NCBI GenBank assembly: GCA_945952575.1
Contig: CAMFIY010000135.1
Location: 1 to 7,506 of the forward strand
Origin: an uncultured Leucobacter sp.
GTDB lineage: Bacteria > Actinomycetota > Actinomycetes > Actinomycetales > Microbacteriaceae
DNA length: 7,506 nt
Reading direction: 5' to 3'
Part shown: positions 1 to 5,457 of the stretch, piece by piece
Layout of the letters: each line of letters opens with the position of its first letter
How positions within the stretch are numbered: the first letter of the stretch is position 1
The notes under the pieces: model-generated
What the model was told of the DNA's origin: nothing
Seen by the model: only the letters and a program-made list of their open reading frames with translations
The model's database searches: none
Translations under genes and position numbers: made by a program

Positions 1-856
1 GCTCGAGGCCCGGCAGCGCGGCGACCTCCGGCTCGATGTTCCGAGGCATGCCGAGATCGATGAGCAGACGGCGCTCCGGATGATTCGGAGCGAAATGCTC
101 GGTGGCCAGCAGCGGCTCCTCGGCGCGCGAGCAGGCGATGACGAGATCGGCTCCGTCCAGCGCCTCCCGGAGCGCGGGGGGGGCGACGGCCTCGATTCCG
201 CGCTCGGCGGCGAAACCGGCCGCCCGGCCCGATGGCGAATACGCACGGATCCGCTGTGCACCCCTCGCTTTGAGCGCGGACACCGTCGCGCCCGCGTAGG
301 CGCCCGTGCCGACGAGCACGATCCTCGCCTCCGGCCAGGACGGAATGCGGCTCTCCGCGATCCTGAGGGCGAGCCGCACGAGCGAGCGACCGGCGGATCT
401 CAGCTCGGTGCGCTGCGCCACGGTGCGCGCGGTGCGAGTCGCGGCCTGAAAGAGCCGTTCCAGCTGGTGCGTGACCGAGCCGAGCTCGCGGGCGCGCGTG
501 TGGGCCCGGCGCACCTGCCCGGCGATCTCCTCCTCGCCGACAACCGCCGATTCGAGCCCCGCGGCCACGGAGAACAGGTGCTCGACCGCCCCGAAGCCCT
601 CGCTGATCACGGCGGCGGCTCGCAGCTCGCGCGCCGGGATGCCGCTCGAGGCAGCCAGCTCGTCGAGGAGCCGGGTGACGGCATCACCCGCTTCCGCAGC
701 GGTCTCCGCATAGAGCTCGAAGCGGTTGCATGTCGAGAGCAGCACCGATCCGCCCGGACCGGCGAGGGCGACGACGGACGCTTCGTCCAGCCGCGCGAGG
801 CGCTCGAGCAATGGGAACGACCCGCCTCGGTGGTCGATGGAGAGGCACAGCAACAT
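1..856 (-). CDS. hemA: Glutamyl-tRNA reductase, N-terminal 285 residues (3' end outside window)
   Basis: Catalyses the NADPH-dependent reduction of glutamyl-tRNA(Glu) to glutamate-1-semialdehyde, the first committed step of the C5 heme pathway, in the cytoplasm. I translated the minus strand from the ATG at 856-854; the frame stays open to base 1. The N-terminus is MLLCLSIDHR. The catalytic cysteine lies in STCNRFELYA (Cys43). The glutamate-recognition stretch VVGEEEIAGQVRRA spans about 105-118 and LFQAATRTAR about 135-144. The NADPH-binding turn VLVGTGAYAG spans about 180-189, and IDLGMPRNIEPEVA about 266-279. Family members are usually somewhat over 400 residues, so the helical dimerisation domain lies beyond the left edge. 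No clear Shine-Dalgarno sequence precedes the ATG. It is divergent from the hemE operon and shares its 102-bp gap. The identity is secure. Confidence 0.95.
   Translation of the reverse strand, partial: MLLCLSIDHRGGSFPLLERLARLDEASVVALAGPGGSVLLSTCNRFELYAETAAEAGDAVTRLLDELAASSGIPARELRAAAVISEGFGAVEHLFSVAAGLESAVVGEEEIAGQVRRAHTRARELGSVTHQLERLFQAATRTARTVAQRTELRSAGRSLVRLALRIAESRIPSWPEARIVLVGTGAYAGATVSALKARGAQRIRAYSPSGRAAGFAAERGIEAVAPPALREALDGADLVIACSRAEEPLLATEHFAPNHPERRLLIDLGMPRNIEPEVAALPGLE
176..183. repeat. 8-base G/C homopolymer inside hemA
   Basis: Eight consecutive G on the plus strand (C on the hemA coding strand) fall at about HemA residues 226-227 (Pro-Pro). The hemA frame is intact on both sides, so the run length is probably correct here. 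Such runs can slip in replication or be miscounted in sequencing. Confidence 0.85.
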
Positions 857-915
857 GGAGATTCTCGGGAGTATCCTGTCCGGGGTTCGGGGTGGAATCG
901 AAGCCTATCCACCAC

Positions 916-936
916 ATCTGATCTATCACATCAGAT
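916..936. promoter_or_regulatory. Inverted repeat ATCTGAT-N7-ATCAGAT, candidate operator
   Basis: Perfect 7-bp arms (916-922 and 930-936) flank the 7-nt spacer ctatcac. The position is central to the divergent gap, where a dimeric regulator could act on both hemA and hemE. I cannot match it to a named actinobacterial operator. It does not resemble the DtxR/IdeR iron box, and assignment to a heme- or redox-responsive regulator would be a guess. A short mRNA hairpin is possible only if transcription starts upstream of it. Confidence 0.45.
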
Positions 937-944
937 CTATAAGC

Positions 945-950
945 TAACAT
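945..950 (+). promoter_or_regulatory. Candidate -10 box (TAACAT) for hemE, compatible with a leaderless mRNA
   Basis: TAACAT fits the TANNNT pattern common in actinobacterial -10 elements and ends 8 nt before the hemE ATG at 959. A start site about 7-9 nt downstream would fall on or next to the A of the ATG. The overlapping TATAAG at 938-943 is an alternative -10 giving a leader of only about 10 nt. No good -35 hexamer is visible. Prediction only. Confidence 0.4.
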
Positions 951-958
951 CTCGTCCG

Positions 959-2071
959 ATGAACATTCTCCACGCCTCTCACCCCCTCGTCGACGGGCGC
1001 ACGGTCGACGCACCCCTGCTGCGCGCGCTCCGCGGCGACCGGCCCGAGCGGACCCCCGTCTGGTTCATGCGACAAGCCGGTCGATCGCTCCCCGAGTACC
1101 GCGCGCTCCGCGCCGCGCACCGGATGCTCGACGCCTGCCTCGATCCGGGGCTCGCCGCCGAGATCACACTGCAGCCCGTGCGTCGACACGGCGTGGACGC
1201 CGCCGTCTTCTTCAGCGACATCGTCGTTCCCCTGAGACTCGCCGGGGTCGAGGTCGACCTCGTGCCGGGACGCGGACCGGTCTTCGCCCGGCCGATCCGC
1301 AGCGCGGCCGACGTCGCACGGTGCCGCGCCGAGCACACGACGGCGCGCCTGCGAGAGGCGCTGGAGCCCGTGAGCGCGGCGGTCCGCATCGCCGCCCACG
1401 AGCTCGGAACGACTCCCCTGATCGGCTTCGCCGGGGCTCCGTTCACCCTCGCCGCCTACCTCGTCGAGGGCGGGCCGTCGCGCGATCACCTGCGCGCGCG
1501 GACGCTCATGCACGCGGAGCCCGAGACCTGGCGCTCGCTGCTCGACTGGGCCGCAGGGCTCTCCGGCGCCTTCCTCGCCGCACAGGTCGAGGCCGGCGCG
1601 AGCGCGGTGCAGCTCTTCGACTCGTGGGCGGGATCCCTGAGCGCCTCCGACTACCGGGAGCGGGTCGCGCCCGCGTCGCGCCGGGCGCTCCGGGCCGTGC
1701 GAGGCCTGAGCTACCCCGAAGGCGACGGCTACGCCAGCCGAGCCGTCCAGGTCCCGGTGATCCATTTCGCCGTCGGATCGGGGCACCTCCTCGAAGAGCT
1801 CGCCGCGATCGGCGTGGATGCGCTCGGGGTCGACTGGCGGACCCCGCTCGACGACGCCAGCCGACGACTCGACGACGCCGTCCCCCTCCAGGGCAACCTC
1901 GACCCCGCACTGCTCGGCGCCCCGGCGGCCCTGCTCGAGGCGCATCTGGCAGGGGTGCTGCGTCGCGGACGCCGCGCCCCCGCGCACATCCTGAACCTCG
2001 GCCACGGCGTGCCCCCGGAGACCGACCCGACGGTGCTGAGCCGTATCGTGGAGCTCGCGCATGGGGCGTGA
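959..2071 (+). CDS. hemE: Uroporphyrinogen III decarboxylase (370 aa)
   Basis: Removes the four acetate carboxyls of uroporphyrinogen III to give coproporphyrinogen III; a cofactor-free cytoplasmic enzyme. The family signature PVWFMRQAGR is at 33-42 and GFAGAPFTLAAYLVEG at 156-171. Expected active-site residues are present: Arg38, Arg42, Asp87 in FFSDIVV, Tyr167, Ser222 in LFDSWAG and His349 in NLGHG. These correspond to human Arg37, Arg41, Asp86, Tyr164, Ser219 and His339. Residues about 249-264 (starting GLSYPEGDGY) look like a small insertion before the conserved VPVIHF strand. The frame is open well upstream, but the ATG at 959 is the sensible start because homology begins about 20-30 residues into it and everything upstream is hemA antisense or promoter. 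No Shine-Dalgarno precedes it. The end overlaps hemY by 11 nt. Confidence 0.96.
   Translation: MNILHASHPLVDGRTVDAPLLRALRGDRPERTPVWFMRQAGRSLPEYRALRAAHRMLDACLDPGLAAEITLQPVRRHGVDAAVFFSDIVVPLRLAGVEVDLVPGRGPVFARPIRSAADVARCRAEHTTARLREALEPVSAAVRIAAHELGTTPLIGFAGAPFTLAAYLVEGGPSRDHLRARTLMHAEPETWRSLLDWAAGLSGAFLAAQVEAGASAVQLFDSWAGSLSASDYRERVAPASRRALRAVRGLSYPEGDGYASRAVQVPVIHFAVGSGHLLEELAAIGVDALGVDWRTPLDDASRRLDDAVPLQGNLDPALLGAPAALLEAHLAGVLRRGRRAPAHILNLGHGVPPETDPTVLSRIVELAHGA
2050..2053 (+). promoter_or_regulatory. Ribosome binding site (GGAG) for hemY
   Basis: GGAG lies within the last codons of hemE, 7 nt before the ATG at 2061. It supports that start, which is also the only one that keeps the full N-terminal FAD-binding strand. 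Confidence 0.6.
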
Positions 2072-3611
2072 CCGAGGGCCGGACGTCGCCGTGGTCGGAG
2101 GCGGGATCTCCGGTCTCGTCGCCGCGCGCGAGCTCGCCCGTGCGGGCGCTTCGGTCGTGCTGCTCGAAGCCGATGACCGGCTCGGCGGCAGGATTCGCGC
2201 GGAGTCCCTGGCCGGGGTGCGGGTCGATGTCGGCGCGGACTCCTTCGCCACGCGAGGCGGCGGCGTCGCATCGCTCCTCGGAGAGCTCGGCCTCGCCGAA
2301 GAGATCCGCTCACCGGAGCCGCTCGGCGCCTGGGCGGTGCTGCCGGGCGATGCGGACGGCCCCTCGCGCAGAGCGGCCCGGGCCGCTCCCCCGTCACGCC
2401 GCGCACGAGCCGTGCGGCTTCCGGGAGCCGGCGCACTCGGCATCCCAGCCGCTCCACTGTCACAGGCCGGCCGTCGGGCGCTCGGCACGGTCGGCGCGTT
2501 GCGCGCCGCGATCGAGCCGATGCTCCCCCGCAGCGTCGGCCGCGACGCCGCGACGCTCGCCGAGCTGGTTCGCTCGCGGCTCGGCGCGCGCGTGCTCGAC
2601 CGGCTCGTCAGACCCGTCGCGCTGGGCGTGTACTCCGCAGACCCCCGGCACATCTCGATCACCGACCCGCACTCCATGAACCCGGCCGTCCGTCAACTGC
2701 TCGAGGCCCTCGCCAGTCGGGGTTCGCTCATCGCCGCGGCGACCGCGGTCCGCGACGGCGCGGCCTCGGCGGGAGCCGCAGCGGCCGGCCTGCGCGACGG
2801 GATGATCTCGCTCGTCAAAGCGCTGGTCGCGGAGCTCGAGCGTCTCGGCGTCGAGCTGCGGACGCGATCCGTCGCGGAGTCCCTGCAACCCGTCGGACCC
2901 GGCTGGCGGGTCAGCGCTTCCCGCCCCCGCCGCGCAACGGGCGACCGAGGCGCGGAGAACGGTGCGGGGGACGACGTGAGGGAGATCATCGAGGTCGGCG
3001 CGGTGATCCTCGCCGTGCCCGAGCACGCGGCGGTGCCGCTGCTCGCCTCCTGCGTCGACGACCGGGCGGTCGCGCCTCGACCCGCGCCGGAGCAGGTCGA
3101 GATCGTCGCGCTCGCCATCCACGCGCCCGCACTCGACGATGCACCTCGCGGCACCGGCGCGCTCGTGCCGCACGAGAGCGAGGTGACCGCGCCGATCCGG
3201 GCAAAGGCGCTCACGCACGTCACCGCGAAGTGGCCCGACCGCGCCCGGGAGCGCGCTCCCGGGCTGCACGTGCTGAGGCTCTCCTACGGCCGTACCGGCA
3301 CGCCCCCCGAGACCGCGGCTCTCGGCGATGCGGCGGTCCGCGAGCTCGCGCTGCGCGATGCATCCCTGATCCTGGGCGTCGAGCTGCGTCCGGAGGACGT
3401 GCGCGACTGCATCCGCCGCGAGTGGCGCATGGGGCGCCTCGGCGCCGCACCTCCGAGCCCGCCCCCGGGCATCCATCTCGCCGGCGACTGGGTGCACGGA
3501 GTCGGTCTCGCCTCCGTCGTACCCGGCGCCCGCGCCGCCGCGGCAGCCGCCCTCCGCGCCGCACTCGGCACTTCACACCCGTCGACACTCGAAGGATCGC
3601 CTCGACCATGA
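2061..3611 (+). CDS. hemY: FAD-dependent coproporphyrinogen III oxidase (HemY/HemG/CgoX family, 516 aa)
   Basis: Oxygen-dependent flavoenzyme that oxidises a porphyrinogen by six electrons. In Gram-positive bacteria this family mainly makes coproporphyrin III from coproporphyrinogen III (CgoX) and not protoporphyrin IX. The N-terminal dinucleotide-binding fold is clear: VAVVGGGISGL at about 9-19, an acidic strand end at VVLLEADDRLGGRI (32-45), then VDVGADSF (55-62). The family-typical C-terminus IHLAGDWVHGVGLASVVPGA is at 471-490. Residues about 96-125 (Arg/Ala/Pro-rich) and about 286-308 (SASRPRR...AGDDVRE) appear to be extra low-complexity loops; the protein is somewhat longer than the roughly 450-480 residues I expect. 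No signal peptide is seen. It follows hemE with an 11-nt overlap and overlaps hemC by 4 nt. Older annotations would say protoporphyrinogen oxidase; the substrate is inferred from lineage. Confidence 0.9.
   Translation: MGRDRGPDVAVVGGGISGLVAARELARAGASVVLLEADDRLGGRIRAESLAGVRVDVGADSFATRGGGVASLLGELGLAEEIRSPEPLGAWAVLPGDADGPSRRAARAAPPSRRARAVRLPGAGALGIPAAPLSQAGRRALGTVGALRAAIEPMLPRSVGRDAATLAELVRSRLGARVLDRLVRPVALGVYSADPRHISITDPHSMNPAVRQLLEALASRGSLIAAATAVRDGAASAGAAAAGLRDGMISLVKALVAELERLGVELRTRSVAESLQPVGPGWRVSASRPRRATGDRGAENGAGDDVREIIEVGAVILAVPEHAAVPLLASCVDDRAVAPRPAPEQVEIVALAIHAPALDDAPRGTGALVPHESEVTAPIRAKALTHVTAKWPDRARERAPGLHVLRLSYGRTGTPPETAALGDAAVRELALRDASLILGVELRPEDVRDCIRREWRMGRLGAAPPSPPPGIHLAGDWVHGVGLASVVPGARAAAAAALRAALGTSHPSTLEGSPRP
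3243..3264. repeat. 22-bp perfect palindrome within hemY
   Basis: The 11-base arm GCCCGGGAGCG is followed directly by its exact complement with no loop. It encodes about HemY residues 395-401 (ARERAPG). It could form a cruciform or an RNA hairpin in the middle of the operon mRNA, or be a coincidence of GC-rich coding DNA. It has no T-tract and sits mid-gene, so it is not called a terminator. Confidence 0.8.
3591..3596 (+). promoter_or_regulatory. Ribosome binding site (GAAGGA) for hemC
   Basis: The purine-rich GAAGGA is 11 nt before the ATG at 3608, a slightly long spacing. It supports that ATG; no other ATG or GTG in frame lies between 3608 and the conserved LLRIGTRGS segment. Confidence 0.5.
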
Positions 3612-4654
3612 AGCTCCCCGCACCGCACTCCCGCATTCCCGGACGGGTCTTCCGAGCCGAGGGCCCGCTCGGCCCGTCCGACGGCCTCCTGCGCATCGGC
3701 ACCCGGGGCAGCACGCTCGCCGTGACCCAGACGACGACGGTCGCGGACCGGATCGCTCGGGAGACGGGCATAGACGTCGCCCTGATCATCGTGACGACGC
3801 ACGGCGACCGATCGACGGCCCCCCTCGCCCAGCTCGGCGGCACGGGCGTCTTCGTCAGCGCGCTGCGCGATGCGCTGCTCGCCGGCGAGTGCGACCTCGC
3901 GGTCCACTCGCTCAAGGACCTCCCCACCGGTCCCTGTCCGGGCATTTCGCTCGGCGCGATTCCACCCCGAGCCGACGCGCGGGACGGCCTCTGCGCGCGC
4001 GACGGGCTGACCCTGGACAGCCTGCCGAGCGGGTCGCGCGTCGGAACCGGATCGCCCCGACGCGGTGCCCAGCTGCTCGCGATGCGGCCCGATCTGGAGC
4101 TCCGGGATCTCCGCGGCAACGTGGACACGCGTCTGGCCCGGGTCGGCGTCGACCTCGATGCCGTCGTGCTGGCGGCGGCCGGGCTCGATCGCATCGCTCG
4201 CGGCGACGCGATCACCGAGCGCTTTCCGCTCGACACGACCCCGACCGCTCCCGGCCAGGGGGCGCTGGCCGTCGAGGTGCGCACCGATGATCTCGAGCAC
4301 GGACCGTACCCCGAGGCTCTGCGTGCGCTCGACCATCGGAAGGCACGGGCCTGCGCTCTCGCAGAGCGCGCACTGCTCGCCGCCCTGGAGGCCGGTTGCG
4401 CCGCGCCGGTCGGGGCGAGCGCGCGCATCTCCGAGGGTGCGCTCCACCTGCACGCGGCCGTGTATCGGTCAGACGGCAGCGAGCGGCTCGAAGCGGATGA
4501 TCGGACGCGCTGGCCGGACGACGTCCGCGGTGAGGACCGCGCGCTCCGTTCCGACGACCTGGATGCGCGCTCGGCGCGGCTGGGCCGAGCGGTCGCCGCG
4601 GCGCTGCTCGCAGGCGGCGCCGCGGCGCTCGCTCCGCTCGGGGTGCGGGCGTGA
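3608..4654 (+). CDS. hemC: Hydroxymethylbilane synthase / porphobilinogen deaminase (348 aa)
   Basis: Polymerises four porphobilinogens into the linear tetrapyrrole hydroxymethylbilane, growing the chain on a covalently held dipyrromethane cofactor. Domain 1 opens with LLRIGTRGSTLAVTQ (27-41). The catalytic aspartate is Asp104 in HSLKDLPT (E. coli Asp84). Substrate-binding arginines lie in GTGSPRR (146-152) and RGNVDTR (169-175). The cofactor cysteine is Cys264 in EAGCAAPVGA (E. coli Cys242). APGQGALAVEV (214-224) is the usual hinge segment. The chain is longer than the common 300-315 residues, mostly from about 26 residues ahead of the first strand and a charged insertion near 293-325. The same frame is open upstream inside hemY, but the overlapping ATGA at 3608 and the ribosome site favour this start. 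Overlaps are 4 nt with hemY and 4 nt with hemD. Confidence 0.95.
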   Translation: MKLPAPHSRIPGRVFRAEGPLGPSDGLLRIGTRGSTLAVTQTTTVADRIARETGIDVALIIVTTHGDRSTAPLAQLGGTGVFVSALRDALLAGECDLAVHSLKDLPTGPCPGISLGAIPPRADARDGLCARDGLTLDSLPSGSRVGTGSPRRGAQLLAMRPDLELRDLRGNVDTRLARVGVDLDAVVLAAAGLDRIARGDAITERFPLDTTPTAPGQGALAVEVRTDDLEHGPYPEALRALDHRKARACALAERALLAALEAGCAAPVGASARISEGALHLHAAVYRSDGSERLEADDRTRWPDDVRGEDRALRSDDLDARSARLGRAVAAALLAGGAAALAPLGVRA

Positions 4655-5457
4655 GCGAGGTGCTGGGGGGTCGCAGGATCCTGGTACCGCACGGCGGGCG
4701 GGCGGGCGGGGCGGCCGCCGCCGAGATCCGCCGCCGCGGCGGGGTGGCCGTCGTCGCACCGCTCACCATGACCCTGCCGGCAGAGGACCCCGGCCCGCTG
4801 CTCTCGGCTGCGCAGCGCCTGGTCCGCGGCGAGTACGATGTCTGCGCGGTCACCAGCGCGAACGGCGCCGAGGCGCTCGGCGCGGCGCTCCGCGGAGCCG
4901 TACCGGCCGCCTGCTTCGCGGCGGTCGGGCCCGGAACATCGCGCGCGCTGCGAGAACACGGAATCCGCGTCGACCTGCTCCCCGAGCACGACTACTCGAG
5001 CCACGGCCTCGCGGACGCCCTGATCCGGGTGCTCGGCGACGCGCGGGCGGGCGGGGCTCGCCCGCATCGCATCCTGCTTCCGCTCTCCGAACTCGCGGAC
5101 ACGAGCCTCGAGGACGCTCTCACCGCCGCCGGGCACCGCCCGGAAGGCGTCTCCGCCTACCGCACCGTGCCGGCGCCGCGAGACGTCGCCGTCGAGTCCG
5201 GGATCGCCGACGGCGGGTTTGACGCGCATCTCGTGGTGCGCCCCGCCTGCGGCGTGGAGATCGCCGTCCGCGTCGCCGCGGTCCCCGGCCGCGCCCTGCG
5301 CGCGCCGATCGGTTCGGCGACGGCCGACGCGCTCCGCGCACGCGGGCTCGCCGCTTCCGTGGTCGCGACCGAGCACACCGTCGCCGGCCTGCTCGACGCG
5401 CTCACCGCCCGGATCGCCGAAACGATCGCACGACCTCGAGAAGGAGATTCCAGATGA
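4651..5457 (+). CDS. hemD: Uroporphyrinogen III synthase (268 aa)
   Basis: Cyclises hydroxymethylbilane to uroporphyrinogen III with inversion of ring D. This is a poorly conserved family, so position between hemC and hemB is strong support. Visible family features are VTSANGAEAL (67-76), AVGPGTSRAL (91-100), PEHDYSSHGLADAL (111-124), YRTVPAP (170-176), the HLVVRPACGVE strand and turn (193-203), APIGSATADAL (218-228) and TEHTVAGLLDAL (240-251). These fit the two-lobed HemD fold. It starts with GTG at 4651, sharing GTGA with the hemC stop. Another in-frame GTG sits at 4660. Only a weak GGGG (4640-4643) precedes the start, so re-initiation coupled to hemC termination seems likely. The length is normal. 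No fused methyltransferase domain is present. Confidence 0.92.
   Translation: MSEVLGGRRILVPHGGRAGGAAAAEIRRRGGVAVVAPLTMTLPAEDPGPLLSAAQRLVRGEYDVCAVTSANGAEALGAALRGAVPAACFAAVGPGTSRALREHGIRVDLLPEHDYSSHGLADALIRVLGDARAGGARPHRILLPLSELADTSLEDALTAAGHRPEGVSAYRTVPAPRDVAVESGIADGGFDAHLVVRPACGVEIAVRVAAVPGRALRAPIGSATADALRARGLAASVVATEHTVAGLLDALTARIAETIARPREGDSR
4695..4711 (+). repeat. (CGGG)4 tetranucleotide repeat with G-quadruplex pattern in hemD
   Basis: Four CGGG units plus one G give four G-runs of at least three separated by single C on the coding strand, at about HemD codons 15-21 (GGRAGGA). This meets the simple G-quadruplex motif. A one-unit slip would shift the hemD frame. A G6 run (4665-4670) lies just upstream. 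Confidence 0.8.
5441..5446 (+). promoter_or_regulatory. Strong ribosome binding site (AAGGAG) for hemB
   Basis: AAGGAG sits 7 nt before the hemB ATG at 5454, inside the last codons of hemD. It is the best Shine-Dalgarno match in the window. It suggests hemB can initiate independently of hemD coupling, unlike hemD, which has almost no ribosome site. Confidence 0.85.

Larger units (their letters stand above)
857..958. promoter_or_regulatory. Divergent hemA / hemE intergenic control region
   Basis: This 102-bp stretch is the only non-coding gap in the window and separates the hemA start (minus) from the hemE start (plus). Its hemE-proximal half, about 911-950, is distinctly AT-richer than the surrounding GC-rich coding DNA. 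It must hold the promoters of both transcription units unless hemE is read from further away. It contains an inverted repeat, a direct repeat of GATCTAT (920-926 and 934-940) and TANNNT-type -10 candidates on both strands. For hemA the best -10 candidate I see is TAGGCT at 907-902 on the minus strand, without a convincing -35. The promoter role is inferred from position and composition. Confidence 0.7.

Noticed and set aside
937..950. DtxR/IdeR iron box (CTAAC half-site in the hemA-hemE gap)
   Set aside because: Only a short half-site resemblance; the palindromic TTAGGTTAG-type partner is absent.
80..958. Open plus-strand frame continuing upstream from hemE (80 to 2071) as a longer HemE
   Set aside because: The upstream part is antisense to hemA and crosses the promoter gap; HemE homology begins just after the ATG at 959, and the length from there matches the family.
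944..2677. 577-residue open frame on the minus strand across hemE and early hemY
   Set aside because: Antisense shadow of hemE/hemY with low-complexity composition and no family features.
1321..2679. 452-residue plus-strand frame overlapping hemE and hemY
   Set aside because: Arg/Pro/Ala-rich out-of-frame translation of two real genes.
3243..3264. Rho-independent terminator in hemY
   Set aside because: No loop, no following T-tract, and it lies inside an intact coding frame whose downstream genes overlap it operon-style.
5047..5065. GC stem GCGGGC-N7-GCCCGC in hemD
   Set aside because: A 6-bp GC-only stem is expected by chance in DNA this GC-rich, with no supporting context.
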